In this document: positions 45,622 through 53,005 of the stretch, piece after piece
Layout of the letters: each line of letters starts with the position of its first letter
How positions within the stretch are numbered: position 1 is the stretch's first letter
Notes under the pieces: generated by a model
The model's input: the letters and a program-made list of their open reading frames with translations, nothing else
The model's database searches: none
Told to the model about the DNA's origin: nothing
Assembly (NCBI GenBank): GCA_963674475.2
Contig: CAXXFQ010000024.1
Span: 186,001-250,000, forward strand
From: CAXXFQ01 sp963674475
Lineage (GTDB): Bacteria > Planctomycetota > Planctomycetia > Pirellulales > Thermoguttaceae
DNA: 64,000 bases
Reading direction: 5' to 3'
Translations under genes and position numbers: made by a program

Positions 45622-47707
45622 GCCGGTTGACGTCCCTCAAAACTTGCTTATCTGTGCCGAGGACGCCTCGATTCGACTGTGTGATGGCGAGCCGGAGTCG
45701 CCCAAGCGGTTCGAGATGGTCGCCTACACGGGCGGGACACTGATCGTTGCCGGATGGCGTCACCCGGTTGTGGTCGATCTGACCGGCCTGGTGATTTCAG
45801 ACCGCTCGCGACCGGTGCTCAAGGACCATCGGCAATCGGAGATCGTGGGCCATACCGACGTGATCCGAGCCGAAAGCGGTCAACTGGAAGTGCTGGGGAT
45901 CATTTCGGGATCGGGTGCCGCGGCTCGCGAGGTGTTGGAGTCGGGCAAAAACGGCTTCCCGTGGCGGGCCAGCATCGGTGCGTTGCCGAAGCGGGTGTTG
46001 TTCGTGCCGAAGGGGCATGTGATCGAAGCGAACGGGCAAACGTTCGAAGGGCCGATCTACGTCGCTCGCGAGTCGGTGTTGCAAGAGATCAGTTTTGTCG
46101 CGATCGGGGCGGACGATCAAACGTCGGTTCGGGTCGTCGCGTCAGGGAACCTCAAGGAGATGTCGATGGAATTTACGCAGTGGGCTGAGGGAAACGGTTT
46201 TCAGCCGGAAACGTTGGATGAAAGCAACCTTGGCGCGGTCCGGGCAATGTACGACGCTCGCGCTAATGCCGACACGCCGGTCGAGCCGCCGGTGGATTCG
46301 CCCGTTGAAACGCCCGTCCAGACGCCGATTGAAGCGACGGCGAACTCGGCGCAAGAGGTCGACCCGGCGCAGGAGATTCGAGCCCGGGCGGCGAACGAGT
46401 CGCGTCGTATCTCGGCGATCGTCAAGCTGTGTGACGGCGAGCATCCGCAGATCGAGGCCAACGCGATCGAAGCGGGTTGGGATTCGACCCGAACTGAGCT
46501 GGAGCTGCTCCGCGCGTCGCGCCCGTCGGCACCGGCGATCCATGCGGCCGAGACCGCCCCCTGCGGCCAGGCGATCGAAGCGGCCTTGTGTATGGCGTCT
46601 GGCCTTGGCGAGTCGATTGTTGCGCAGAGCTATGACGAGCGAACGATGGACGCCGCCCTGTCGCGCCAACTGCGTGGCGCGGGGCTACACACGCTGGTCT
46701 ACGAGGTGCTCCACGCCGCTGGCGAACCGGCACGACCGGGTCGAGTCGATGACGAGACAATCCGTGCGGCACTGGTGGCCAACAACCGGTTGATCCAGGC
46801 GTCCAGCGGTTTTTCGACGCTGAGCCTCTCGGGGATCTTAAGCAACGTGGCGAACAAGGCAATGTTGGCGGCGTATCAAGCGGTCCATTCGGTCGCACCG
46901 ACCATCTGCGCGTCGACCGACGTGAACGACTTCAAAGAGGTCAACCGCTACCGCATGACCGGCACCGGGCTCTTCGAAAAAGTCGGGCCGGATGGCGAAT
47001 TGAAGCACGCCGGGCTCTCCGAAGAATCGTACACCAATCGGCTGGACACCTACGGCCGCCTGATCACGTTGACCCGCCAGATGATCATCAACGACGACCT
47101 GGGCGCCTTCTTGCAGATCCCGCGAGCGATCGGGCGCATGTCCGCCTTGGCCTTGGAAGAGGCCGTCTTCACGCTGCTGTTGTCGAACCCGGGCAGCTTC
47201 TTCTCGGCAGGCAATGGGAACTACTTCGACGGTGCCGATTCGGCATTGGACATCGACTCGCTGACGCTGGCCGAGAAGAAGTTCCTCGATCGGACCGACA
47301 CGGACGGCAAGCCGATTCTCATCCAACCGGCGATCCTCTTGACCGGGACCGGCTTGAAAGTCACGGCCGAGCAACTCTTCACCGAGACGCAGCTCAATCA
47401 AGTTCCGGCGGGCAATAAGGCCAAGATCGCCACCAACCCGCACGCTGGAAAATTCCGCCCGGCCGCCTCTCCCTACCTGGGCCTCCCTTCGCTGGCCGGG
47501 TCGAGCGACAACGCGTGGTACCTCTTGGCCGACCCGGGCGACATCGCGTTTATGGAGATCGCCTACCTCCGCGGCCGACGTGTGCCGACCATCGAGTCGG
47601 GCGAGACCGACTTCAACGTCTTGGGTATCCGCTGGCGTGGGTACTTCGATTTTGGGGTCGCGATGCAAGACGACCGAGCCGCGGTCAAAAGCAAGGGCGA
47701 AGCGTAA
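45566..47707 (+). CDS. Fused prohead protease and major capsid protein
   Basis: 713 residues with ATG at 45566; a TTG at 45596 is a possible later start. Residues ~20-190 are a prohead protease-like domain (LVISDRSRPVLKDHRQSEIV, WRASIGALPKRVLFVPKGHV, YVARESVLQEISFVAIGADD), with the His and Ser expected for the Mu/HK97 protease fold. A Pro/Glu-rich linker follows (~225-255). The last ~330 residues are capsid-like (NRYRMTGTGLFEKVGPDGEL, NRLDTYGRLITLTRQMIIND, AFLQIPRAIGRMSALALEEA). Cleavage by its own protease would release the shell protein. Fusions of this kind are known in some phages. Confidence 0.85.
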   Translation: MSHQPRERRNLSKTNKRPEPVDVPQNLLICAEDASIRLCDGEPESPKRFEMVAYTGGTLIVAGWRHPVVVDLTGLVISDRSRPVLKDHRQSEIVGHTDVIRAESGQLEVLGIISGSGAAAREVLESGKNGFPWRASIGALPKRVLFVPKGHVIEANGQTFEGPIYVARESVLQEISFVAIGADDQTSVRVVASGNLKEMSMEFTQWAEGNGFQPETLDESNLGAVRAMYDARANADTPVEPPVDSPVETPVQTPIEATANSAQEVDPAQEIRARAANESRRISAIVKLCDGEHPQIEANAIEAGWDSTRTELELLRASRPSAPAIHAAETAPCGQAIEAALCMASGLGESIVAQSYDERTMDAALSRQLRGAGLHTLVYEVLHAAGEPARPGRVDDETIRAALVANNRLIQASSGFSTLSLSGILSNVANKAMLAAYQAVHSVAPTICASTDVNDFKEVNRYRMTGTGLFEKVGPDGELKHAGLSEESYTNRLDTYGRLITLTRQMIINDDLGAFLQIPRAIGRMSALALEEAVFTLLLSNPGSFFSAGNGNYFDGADSALDIDSLTLAEKKFLDRTDTDGKPILIQPAILLTGTGLKVTAEQLFTETQLNQVPAGNKAKIATNPHAGKFRPAASPYLGLPSLAGSSDNAWYLLADPGDIAFMEIAYLRGRRVPTIESGETDFNVLGIRWRGYFDFGVAMQDDRAAVKSKGEA

Positions 47708-47810
47708 ACTCCTCACGTGTCGGTGTCTCCTCTGTCGCCGCAGGCGGTGTCGGCGTTGTTGTCACACTTCGTCGGCACCGCCTTTCTTTCTCTCAATGGA
47801 GTCTTTGGAT

Positions 47811-48377
47811 ATGAAGCAATTTCTCGTCGCGTGGGGCGTGGTTCTTTCGAGCGCCCTGGGCGCGACCAGCCAGACGACCGAACCGGATTTGGCGGTCGAC
47901 GTCCCGAGCGAGATCCGCCAGTGGTATCGCAACCCGGACGGCAGCTGTGTGCAGTGTTCGATCGGGATCTGCGGTGTCGATCAGTCGGTCCCCGAGGCGT
48001 CGACGCTGCTCTGGGACACGATCTACGGCAAGGCCCAGCGTGGCGGATCGTATCCGTCTCGGGTGGCTCGTTACGCCCGAGAACGGGGCCTTCGGGTTTA
48101 TAACGTGACTGGTGCAAGCACGTGGGACTGGATGCGTTGGGCGTGTGAGACGGGCCGTGGCGCAGCGATCGGTGCCGGTCGGGCCCACTTTCAGACGCTT
48201 GTGGGATACAACCCTCAGAGCGAAACGTGGTTCGTCTGCGACAACAACAGCCCGAAGAAAATCGATGCCTATTCCGACGCCCGGTTTCGGCGGTTGCACT
48301 TGGCAAGCGGCCAATGGTGTGTCGTCTTGGACTACCCGCCGCATCCGGCGCGGGCAACGTATCGACGATGGTGGTAA
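47811..48377 (+). CDS. Exported C39-like cysteine peptidase domain protein
   Basis: 188 residues from the ATG at 47811. The N-terminus is a signal peptide (FLVAWGVVLSSALGATSQ). The mature part has GSCVQCSIGICGVDQSVPEA (Cys with preceding Gln), RAHFQTLVGYNPQSETWFVC (His) and DNNSPKKIDAY (Asn/Asp), consistent with the C39/papain-like fold. It lies between capsid and tail genes, so it could act in lysis, entry, or as an accessory surface protein. The catalytic role is inferred from motif spacing only. Confidence 0.65.
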   Translation: MKQFLVAWGVVLSSALGATSQTTEPDLAVDVPSEIRQWYRNPDGSCVQCSIGICGVDQSVPEASTLLWDTIYGKAQRGGSYPSRVARYARERGLRVYNVTGASTWDWMRWACETGRGAAIGAGRAHFQTLVGYNPQSETWFVCDNNSPKKIDAYSDARFRRLHLASGQWCVVLDYPPHPARATYRRWW

Positions 48378-48391
48378 AGGAGGAATAGCCC

Positions 48392-48844
48392 ATGCCGTAC
48401 TCATGGCCCAACGGGCGTGATGTTCAGGAGAGGTTCAGTGTCGCGGCGGAGCGAGTCACGGGGATCAGCAACGCCTTCATAAATAGTGTCGGTAGCGATT
48501 ACTACATTGGGGATGTGATCGACAACGCCGACTTCCGGGATCGGTTCCTGACGCTGGACGTCAAGGTCACGTGCCACTATTACGAAACGCCTGCCAACGC
48601 CCATGTGGAGTTGTATTTACTGTACTCGTCGGACGGGGTCGAGTTCAACACACACCTCACTAAACAGGCCCCTCTCGCGACGTTCATCACCAACTATCTC
48701 GACGAGGACGAGTCGCAACGCGAGATCTTCACGGATTTGCCAATCGCCCCCTTCAAGTTCAAGATCCTCGTTCGCAACCAGACCGGAGAAGAGATCCGAG
48801 CCACCGTCCGGGCTTTTACCTACCGGACGCTCGCGGGTCGGTAG
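48392..48844 (+). CDS. Phage structural-type hypothetical protein
   Basis: 150 residues, GGAGGAATAGCCC before the ATG. The sequence is beta-rich (FRDRFLTLDVKVTCHYYETP, AHVELYLLYSSDGVEFNTHL, FKFKILVRNQTGEEIRATVR), as in jelly-roll decoration proteins. No family is recognised. Its stop codon lies within the E1 repeat that follows. Confidence 0.6.
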   Translation: MPYSWPNGRDVQERFSVAAERVTGISNAFINSVGSDYYIGDVIDNADFRDRFLTLDVKVTCHYYETPANAHVELYLLYSSDGVEFNTHLTKQAPLATFITNYLDEDESQREIFTDLPIAPFKFKILVRNQTGEEIRATVRAFTYRTLAGR

Positions 48845-48940
48845 GACCGACGGCCAGAGGCGTGCGTGTCTTTTCGCTTGGCAAACTTTTCCAAAGCGAA
48901 TCAGGCCGCACGCTATCGCCTGCCGCGGCTCGTGGGTCGG
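48831..48940 (+). repeat. Structured intergenic repeat E1, copy 2
   Basis: Same ordered blocks as 39843-39950. Outer stem GCGTGCG/CGCACGC and inner stem TTCGCTTGG with CCAAAGCGAA, around a loop unlike copy 1. It begins inside the last codons of the gene before it and ends 43 bases before the thioredoxin-like gene. Confidence 0.7.
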
Positions 48941-48982
48941 TAGGCGCTATTTATTCACTCAACCTTTTTACAGGAGCCGTTT

Positions 48983-49939
48983 ATGAATCGATTTTGGGCA
49001 GTCGTGGCTATCCTCTTTTTGACCGGGCCGATTTTCGCGGAGGAGGTCTCGCCGGAAGTTTCTCAGATGCAGGCTGAGGTGACCCGACGTGGCGACATGG
49101 TCGAGTACACCGCTGACGGGAATATCTGCTACGGCACCGGCGCGGACGCCCTCTACGCCGAAGCGGTCGAGCCGCCGAAGAGCGATGCGGACAAGTGGTT
49201 CGTCTCGGTCGTCACGACCGGCAACTGCAAGGGTTGTGTCAAGCTCAAAGCGGCTTGGCGCCGTAATCCGTGGCTTCTGGCGATCGCCAACCCGGCCGAC
49301 GCGGAATCGTCTTGGGCCCATTACCGAGAGTATTCGGCAAACGATCGAAGCCAGCGCTGGCGGTTCGCGAAGCTCAATATCAAGACCTACCCAACGGTCA
49401 TTGTCCAGCCGCCGCGGAGCAAGAAATACGGCGATCCGACGACGGTTGTCTTCCAAGGGGTCTATCAAAGCAAGCCGAAGGAACTGGCCTCTCGGATCAC
49501 CGGGGCGATCAAGCAGTATATCCAGAAGTTACCGAAGGCCGAGGCAACTGTCACTTCGGCCCATGGCGATCGAGCCCCGCCTTGGGAACCGCCGCCCAAA
49601 GAAGACGGACTGCTGCCGTTCCTTGATCAGCCGACCCCGGCCGATATTGTGATCCCGCCGGTCGATGTCCTGAGTGTCCCGTTTCCCTGGTGGGCGATTC
49701 TCGGCTTGTTGACAACCGGTTTTTCGATTCCGGCGATTATCGCTTTGATCGTTTGGGGGCTCTGCTTCATTCGTAACCGACGCAAGGCTGCTGGGAAAGA
49801 GCCGCTGGTTAGCGACGAGACGTTCACGCAAGCGGTCGACACCCTCAAGTCGATTGCCGACCGATTGGACGCCGCCCTTGAGCCGAAACAGGCGACCCGA
49901 GCCAAGCCGAAGCGGAAAACGGCCAAGGCACGGCGATAG
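48983..49939 (+). CDS. Membrane-anchored thioredoxin-like protein
   Basis: 318 residues. Signal peptide at 1-19 (RFWAVVAILFLTGPIFA). A thioredoxin-type domain follows at ~70-190: KWFVSVVTTGNCKGCVKLKA has the C-x-x-C (CKGC), and LNIKTYPTVIVQPP has the expected cis-proline. A Pro-rich linker leads to a membrane helix at ~235-262 (WWAILGLLTTGFSIPAIIAL) and a basic C-terminal tail. It would act on thiols outside the inner membrane or help host-envelope passage. It is an odd gene for the middle of a phage structural operon and lies right after a repeat element. Confidence 0.75.
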   Translation: MNRFWAVVAILFLTGPIFAEEVSPEVSQMQAEVTRRGDMVEYTADGNICYGTGADALYAEAVEPPKSDADKWFVSVVTTGNCKGCVKLKAAWRRNPWLLAIANPADAESSWAHYREYSANDRSQRWRFAKLNIKTYPTVIVQPPRSKKYGDPTTVVFQGVYQSKPKELASRITGAIKQYIQKLPKAEATVTSAHGDRAPPWEPPPKEDGLLPFLDQPTPADIVIPPVDVLSVPFPWWAILGLLTTGFSIPAIIALIVWGLCFIRNRRKAAGKEPLVSDETFTQAVDTLKSIADRLDAALEPKQATRAKPKRKTAKARR

Positions 49940-49990
49940 CTTTCGCGTTTTGAACCAAACCACCCCATTCACTAAGAGGATTTTTCAATT

Positions 49991-50347
49991 ATGGCAAAAG
50001 CATCTTTTCGTCAGGAAGGCGGACTGATCGACTACACCCCCGAATCTAATGTCGAAGCGGGCAGTGTGATCGTTATCGGCTCGATGGTCGCGATCGCCAA
50101 CCTCGACATCCCGGCCGGGCGTCAGGGAGCGTTGGCGATCGAGGGCGTCTTCGATGTCGTTACCGGCAACGAGGCGTTCAGCACCGTCGGCACCGACGTC
50201 TATTGGGACGAGAGTGCTGAGGTCGCCACCGCAACCGCGACCGACAACACCTGGATGGGCAAGACGGTTTCGACGGCGCTGGCAGCCGATCCGACCGTCT
50301 CGGTCAAGTTGAACCAGTGCTTTGTCTATGTCGCTCCCGCCGAGTAA
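49991..50347 (+). CDS. DUF2190 capsid decoration-type protein
   Basis: 118 residues. MAKASFRQEGGLIDYTPESN, VEAGSVIVIGSMVAIANLDI, PAGRQGALAIEGVFDVV fit the DUF2190 family of phage capsid decoration or fiber-like trimer proteins. It starts after GAGGA about ten bases upstream. Its place after capsid genes agrees with a head-surface role. Confidence 0.85.
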   Translation: MAKASFRQEGGLIDYTPESNVEAGSVIVIGSMVAIANLDIPAGRQGALAIEGVFDVVTGNEAFSTVGTDVYWDESAEVATATATDNTWMGKTVSTALAADPTVSVKLNQCFVYVAPAE

Positions 50348-50363
50348 GTGAGGTCCCAATCGC

Positions 50364-50618
50364 ATGAATAATCCTATCGGACGAACGATCACACTCTCTG
50401 ACACTTACGCCCCGCTGGCAACCACGCGAACGGTGGCGTCGTTTACTCTGACGGCGATGTCGACCAACTCGGCAGTCGCCTATCTCAAAGGAGACACCGG
50501 CGACGACGTCCCGATTCAGCCGGGCGAATGGCACCAGTTCAAAAGTGTCGCCCTCTCGCAGATCGAGGTCAAAGGTGCCGCGGGTGACCAGCTGACGGTC
50601 ATTGGAGGGACTTGGTGA
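50364..50618 (+). CDS. Phage hypothetical protein
   Basis: 84 residues, IGRTITLSDTYAPLATTRTV, beta-rich with VPIQPGEWHQFKSVALSQIE. It looks like a small structural protein of the head. No family is recognised. The stop overlaps the ATG of the next gene (TGATG). Confidence 0.65.
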   Translation: MNNPIGRTITLSDTYAPLATTRTVASFTLTAMSTNSAVAYLKGDTGDDVPIQPGEWHQFKSVALSQIEVKGAAGDQLTVIGGTW

Positions 50619-50986
50619 TGCTCGAGACGGCGGCCAGTTGGGCCAATGCTCAGTTGCGTCAGGCGACGGGCAAGATGGTCACCTATCGACGTGGGCTCGT
50701 GACTTGCGACCTGACCGCGGTGGTCGGTCGAAGCGAGTTCGAGAGCCAAGGCGACTATGGCGTGGTGACGAAGGTCGAGAGCCGCGACTACCTGGTGGCC
50801 GTGGCCGACCTTCGTCTCGACGACCAGCAGATTTACCCGATGAGCGGCGATCGGATCGAGGAGCGTTTCGGCGAGACGCTGGTCGCTTACGAGGTGATGG
50901 CCTTCGGCAACGAGCCGTGCTACCGCTACAGCGATCCCGGCCGAACAACCTTACGAATCCACACGAAACAGATCGAGGTGCTTTGA
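50618..50986 (+). CDS. Head-tail connector-like protein
   Basis: 122 residues from the ATG at 50618, chosen because GGAGGG lies nine bases upstream and the start overlaps the previous stop. It reads MLETAASWANAQLRQATGKM and VAVADLRLDDQQIYPMSGDR. By size and order (after decoration, before tail completion) it takes the place of a head completion or stopper protein. No firm family. Confidence 0.6.
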   Translation: MLETAASWANAQLRQATGKMVTYRRGLVTCDLTAVVGRSEFESQGDYGVVTKVESRDYLVAVADLRLDDQQIYPMSGDRIEERFGETLVAYEVMAFGNEPCYRYSDPGRTTLRIHTKQIEVL

Positions 50987-51402
50987 TGAGTCTGATTGTT
51001 GACGTGGCCACGGCCGTCGAAGCGGAACTTCACGCAGCCGAGTTGGGCGAGGGGATCTCGGTTGAGCGATCGTATCGGCCGGACTTCGCCCTGTCGGACT
51101 TGGCGACCACGCGGGTGACGGTCTGCCCGAAAGCGACGGAGATCGAACCGCTGGGCCGTGGTTCGCTCAAAAACGAGATCCAGATCGACGTTGCCATTAT
51201 CAAACATATCAACAATGAGAGCGAACTGGACGGCCTGATGGACCTGGTCGAACGGATCGCGGCGGTCTTTCGCGGCAAGCGGCTCGGTTGCGGCGCCGCC
51301 TGGGCCGGGACGAAGAACGAACCGATCTTCGACCAGGAATACCTCAAGTCGAAGCGGACGTTCATCAGCCTGTTGACCCTGAAGTTTCGAATCGGATCGT
51401 GA
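50986..51402 (+). CDS. Tail completion-like protein
   Basis: 138 residues, ATG at 50986 overlapping the previous stop. MSLIVDVATAVEAELHAAEL and IQIDVAIIKHINNESELDGL followed by ERIAAVFRGKRLG resemble the minor tail/tail terminator proteins that follow connectors. Role assigned by place and size only. Confidence 0.6.
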   Translation: MSLIVDVATAVEAELHAAELGEGISVERSYRPDFALSDLATTRVTVCPKATEIEPLGRGSLKNEIQIDVAIIKHINNESELDGLMDLVERIAAVFRGKRLGCGAAWAGTKNEPIFDQEYLKSKRTFISLLTLKFRIGS

Positions 51403-51797
51403 TCGACTGCAAGGTTCGCACTCGCGTCGATGTCCGACGCGTCCTTCGTGCCCACCAGCGTGCCAACCCGCGTTCGCTCGGTCACGGGGCGGCTTTCCTT
51501 CGCAAAACGGCCCAGCGAAGTATCGCGGTTCGCAAGAAAAAACACGCCCCGGCGGGCCATGCCCCTTACACCCGCGGCAATAAGCGGCTTCGCAAGTCGA
51601 TCATCTATGCGGTCGACCGAGGTCGCGACATGGCCCTGATCGGCCCGGCCTATCCGGTTGTGGGCAAGGCGGGTGCCGTCCACGAGCACGGCCAGACCTA
51701 CCATGGCCGCCACTACCCGAAGCGCCCGTTCATGGGCCCGACCCTGATCAAAACAGCTCCTCGTCTGCCCAAGTTCTGGGCCGGGTCGATTCATTGA
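51399..51797 (+). CDS. HK97 gp10-like head-tail/tail completion protein
   Basis: 132 residues from the GTG at 51399, which overlaps the previous stop; the ATG at 51288 would run far into the preceding gene. It is rich in Arg and Lys (TRVDVRRVLRAHQRANPRSL), with APYTRGNKRLRKSIIYAVDR and GPAYPVVGKAGAVHEHGQTY, then RPFMGPTLIKTAPRLPKFW. The late R-P-F-M/L-x-P-A motif is typical of HK97 gp10-like proteins. Confidence 0.7.
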   Translation: MIDCKVRTRVDVRRVLRAHQRANPRSLGHGAAFLRKTAQRSIAVRKKKHAPAGHAPYTRGNKRLRKSIIYAVDRGRDMALIGPAYPVVGKAGAVHEHGQTYHGRHYPKRPFMGPTLIKTAPRLPKFWAGSIH

Positions 51798-51824
51798 AAC
51801 TTTTTTCTCTACGGAGTTTAAGCA

Positions 51825-52268
51825 ATGTCTACTGCCGACATTCTCACCGGCCTTGACGGCAAGATGTATATCAGCGCGACCGCGGGAACGGCGGCAACCT
51901 CTGCCGACACCGAAGCGGTCAACCTGAAGGACGTGACGGTCAACATGGAGCAGGCGACGGCCGATGCGACTCGTCGTGCGTCGGGTAAATACCGCTCGAA
52001 GAAGCCGACCCTCAAGGAGATGAAGATCGAGGGCACGCTCGTCAATGTCAAGGGGGCAACCGACGTCCCGATCTTCATCAACGCCTGGAACGCCGCGACT
52101 CCGATCGCCGTGCTGTGCCTCGATGAGGAAAGTGGCGACGGACCGGACGGTGATTTCTATGTCACCAATGCGTCGCGGTCCGAGCCGAACGAAGATTGCC
52201 AAACTTTCTCTGTCACGTTGGAAGCGTGCGACGTCCATCGGGCACCGACCTGGCACGGTGGCACCTAA
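51825..52268 (+). CDS. Major tail tube protein
   Basis: 147 residues. MSTADILTGLDGKMYISATA, NLKDVTVNMEQATADATRRA and KEMKIEGTLVNVKGATDVPI have the beta-rich layout and the ADATRRASGKYRS segment seen in siphovirus tail tube proteins. It precedes the tail chaperones and tape measure, as it should. It polymerises around the tape measure. Confidence 0.8.
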   Translation: MSTADILTGLDGKMYISATAGTAATSADTEAVNLKDVTVNMEQATADATRRASGKYRSKKPTLKEMKIEGTLVNVKGATDVPIFINAWNAATPIAVLCLDEESGDGPDGDFYVTNASRSEPNEDCQTFSVTLEACDVHRAPTWHGGT

Positions 52269-52292
52269 GTAACCTAGAAAAGGAGACCCTCT

Positions 52293-52754
52293 GTGGCGAG
52301 TTTTAAAGACGGTAAGAATCGCGACTGGATCGTCTCGGTCGACGTCGCAACGATCAAAGCGGTTCGCGCCCGGTTGTCAATCGACAATCAGCCGGTCGAT
52401 CTGACGCAGATCGCCAACAAGGACGGCGTGCTGTTGGACCGCCTGGCCAAGGACGTCTGCTTCCTGGTCGATCTGCTTTGGGTGCTCTGCGAGGAGCAAG
52501 CCCCTGGCAAAAATGTCGACGAGATCGAGTTCGCTCGTGGCCTGGTCGGTGACGGGATCGACAGTGCGTCGGGTGCCCTGCTTGAGGCGATGATTGATTT
52601 TTTCCCGAGAGAGCGTCGCGAACTGCTGGGCGCGATGTGGGCCAAGTCGCAGGAGGTCGAGACGCTCATCATGGATCAAGCGAAGCAGGACGTTGCGGAG
52701 ATGGCCCCGACGGAGATCGCGAAGAGGATAATGGAGCAATCGCCTGGAAGTTGA
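52293..52754 (+). CDS. Tail assembly chaperone, upstream frame
   Basis: 153 residues, AAGGAG before a GTG start. MASFKDGKNRDWIVSVDVAT, LTQIANKDGVLLDRLAKDVC, FPRERRELLGAMWAKSQEVE are helical and match the gpG-type chaperone slot ahead of the tape measure. The start of the next frame overlaps its last codons, as in lambda gpG/gpGT. Confidence 0.7.
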   Translation: MASFKDGKNRDWIVSVDVATIKAVRARLSIDNQPVDLTQIANKDGVLLDRLAKDVCFLVDLLWVLCEEQAPGKNVDEIEFARGLVGDGIDSASGALLEAMIDFFPRERRELLGAMWAKSQEVETLIMDQAKQDVAEMAPTEIAKRIMEQSPGS

Positions 52755-53002
52755 TCTGGCAGTGTGCGGGGGTTTTGGGCCTCGATCCGGGCCCCTTCAC
52801 ACTTCGCGAACTGGTCACGATGGCCGAAGCGAGACGTAGCGACAATTGGGATCACACCGCCTGTCTCTTGGCGGCCCTCTGCCAATGCCACAGTGACGGC
52901 AAGAAGACGTTCTACGCGTCCGACTTCCATCCGTTCGAGAAAAAGACGAAGCGCAAGCCGACCCACTCTTGGAGCGAATTGCGCAGGGCGATGAAAGGGT
53001 AA
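52751..53002 (+). CDS. Tail assembly chaperone, second frame
   Basis: The frame is -1 relative to the gene before it and is open from 52637. The first clearly protein-like residues are AWKLIWQCAGVLGLDPGPFT, LRELVTMAEARRSDNWDHTA. A TTG at 52751 overlaps the previous stop and could start it (83 residues). Alternatively ribosomes shift -1 in the overlap and make a fused protein. I see no classical X-XXY-YYZ slip site, so I cannot choose. LRELVxMAEAR is usual in the gpT part of such chaperones. Confidence 0.65.
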   Translation: MIWQCAGVLGLDPGPFTLRELVTMAEARRSDNWDHTACLLAALCQCHSDGKKTFYASDFHPFEKKTKRKPTHSWSELRRAMKG

Positions 53003-53005
53003 TCG

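Noticed and set aside
51030..52256. 408-residue minus-strand frame opposite the tail completion and tube genes
   Set aside because: Arg/Asp-rich antisense shadow of several overlapping phage genes; no family features.
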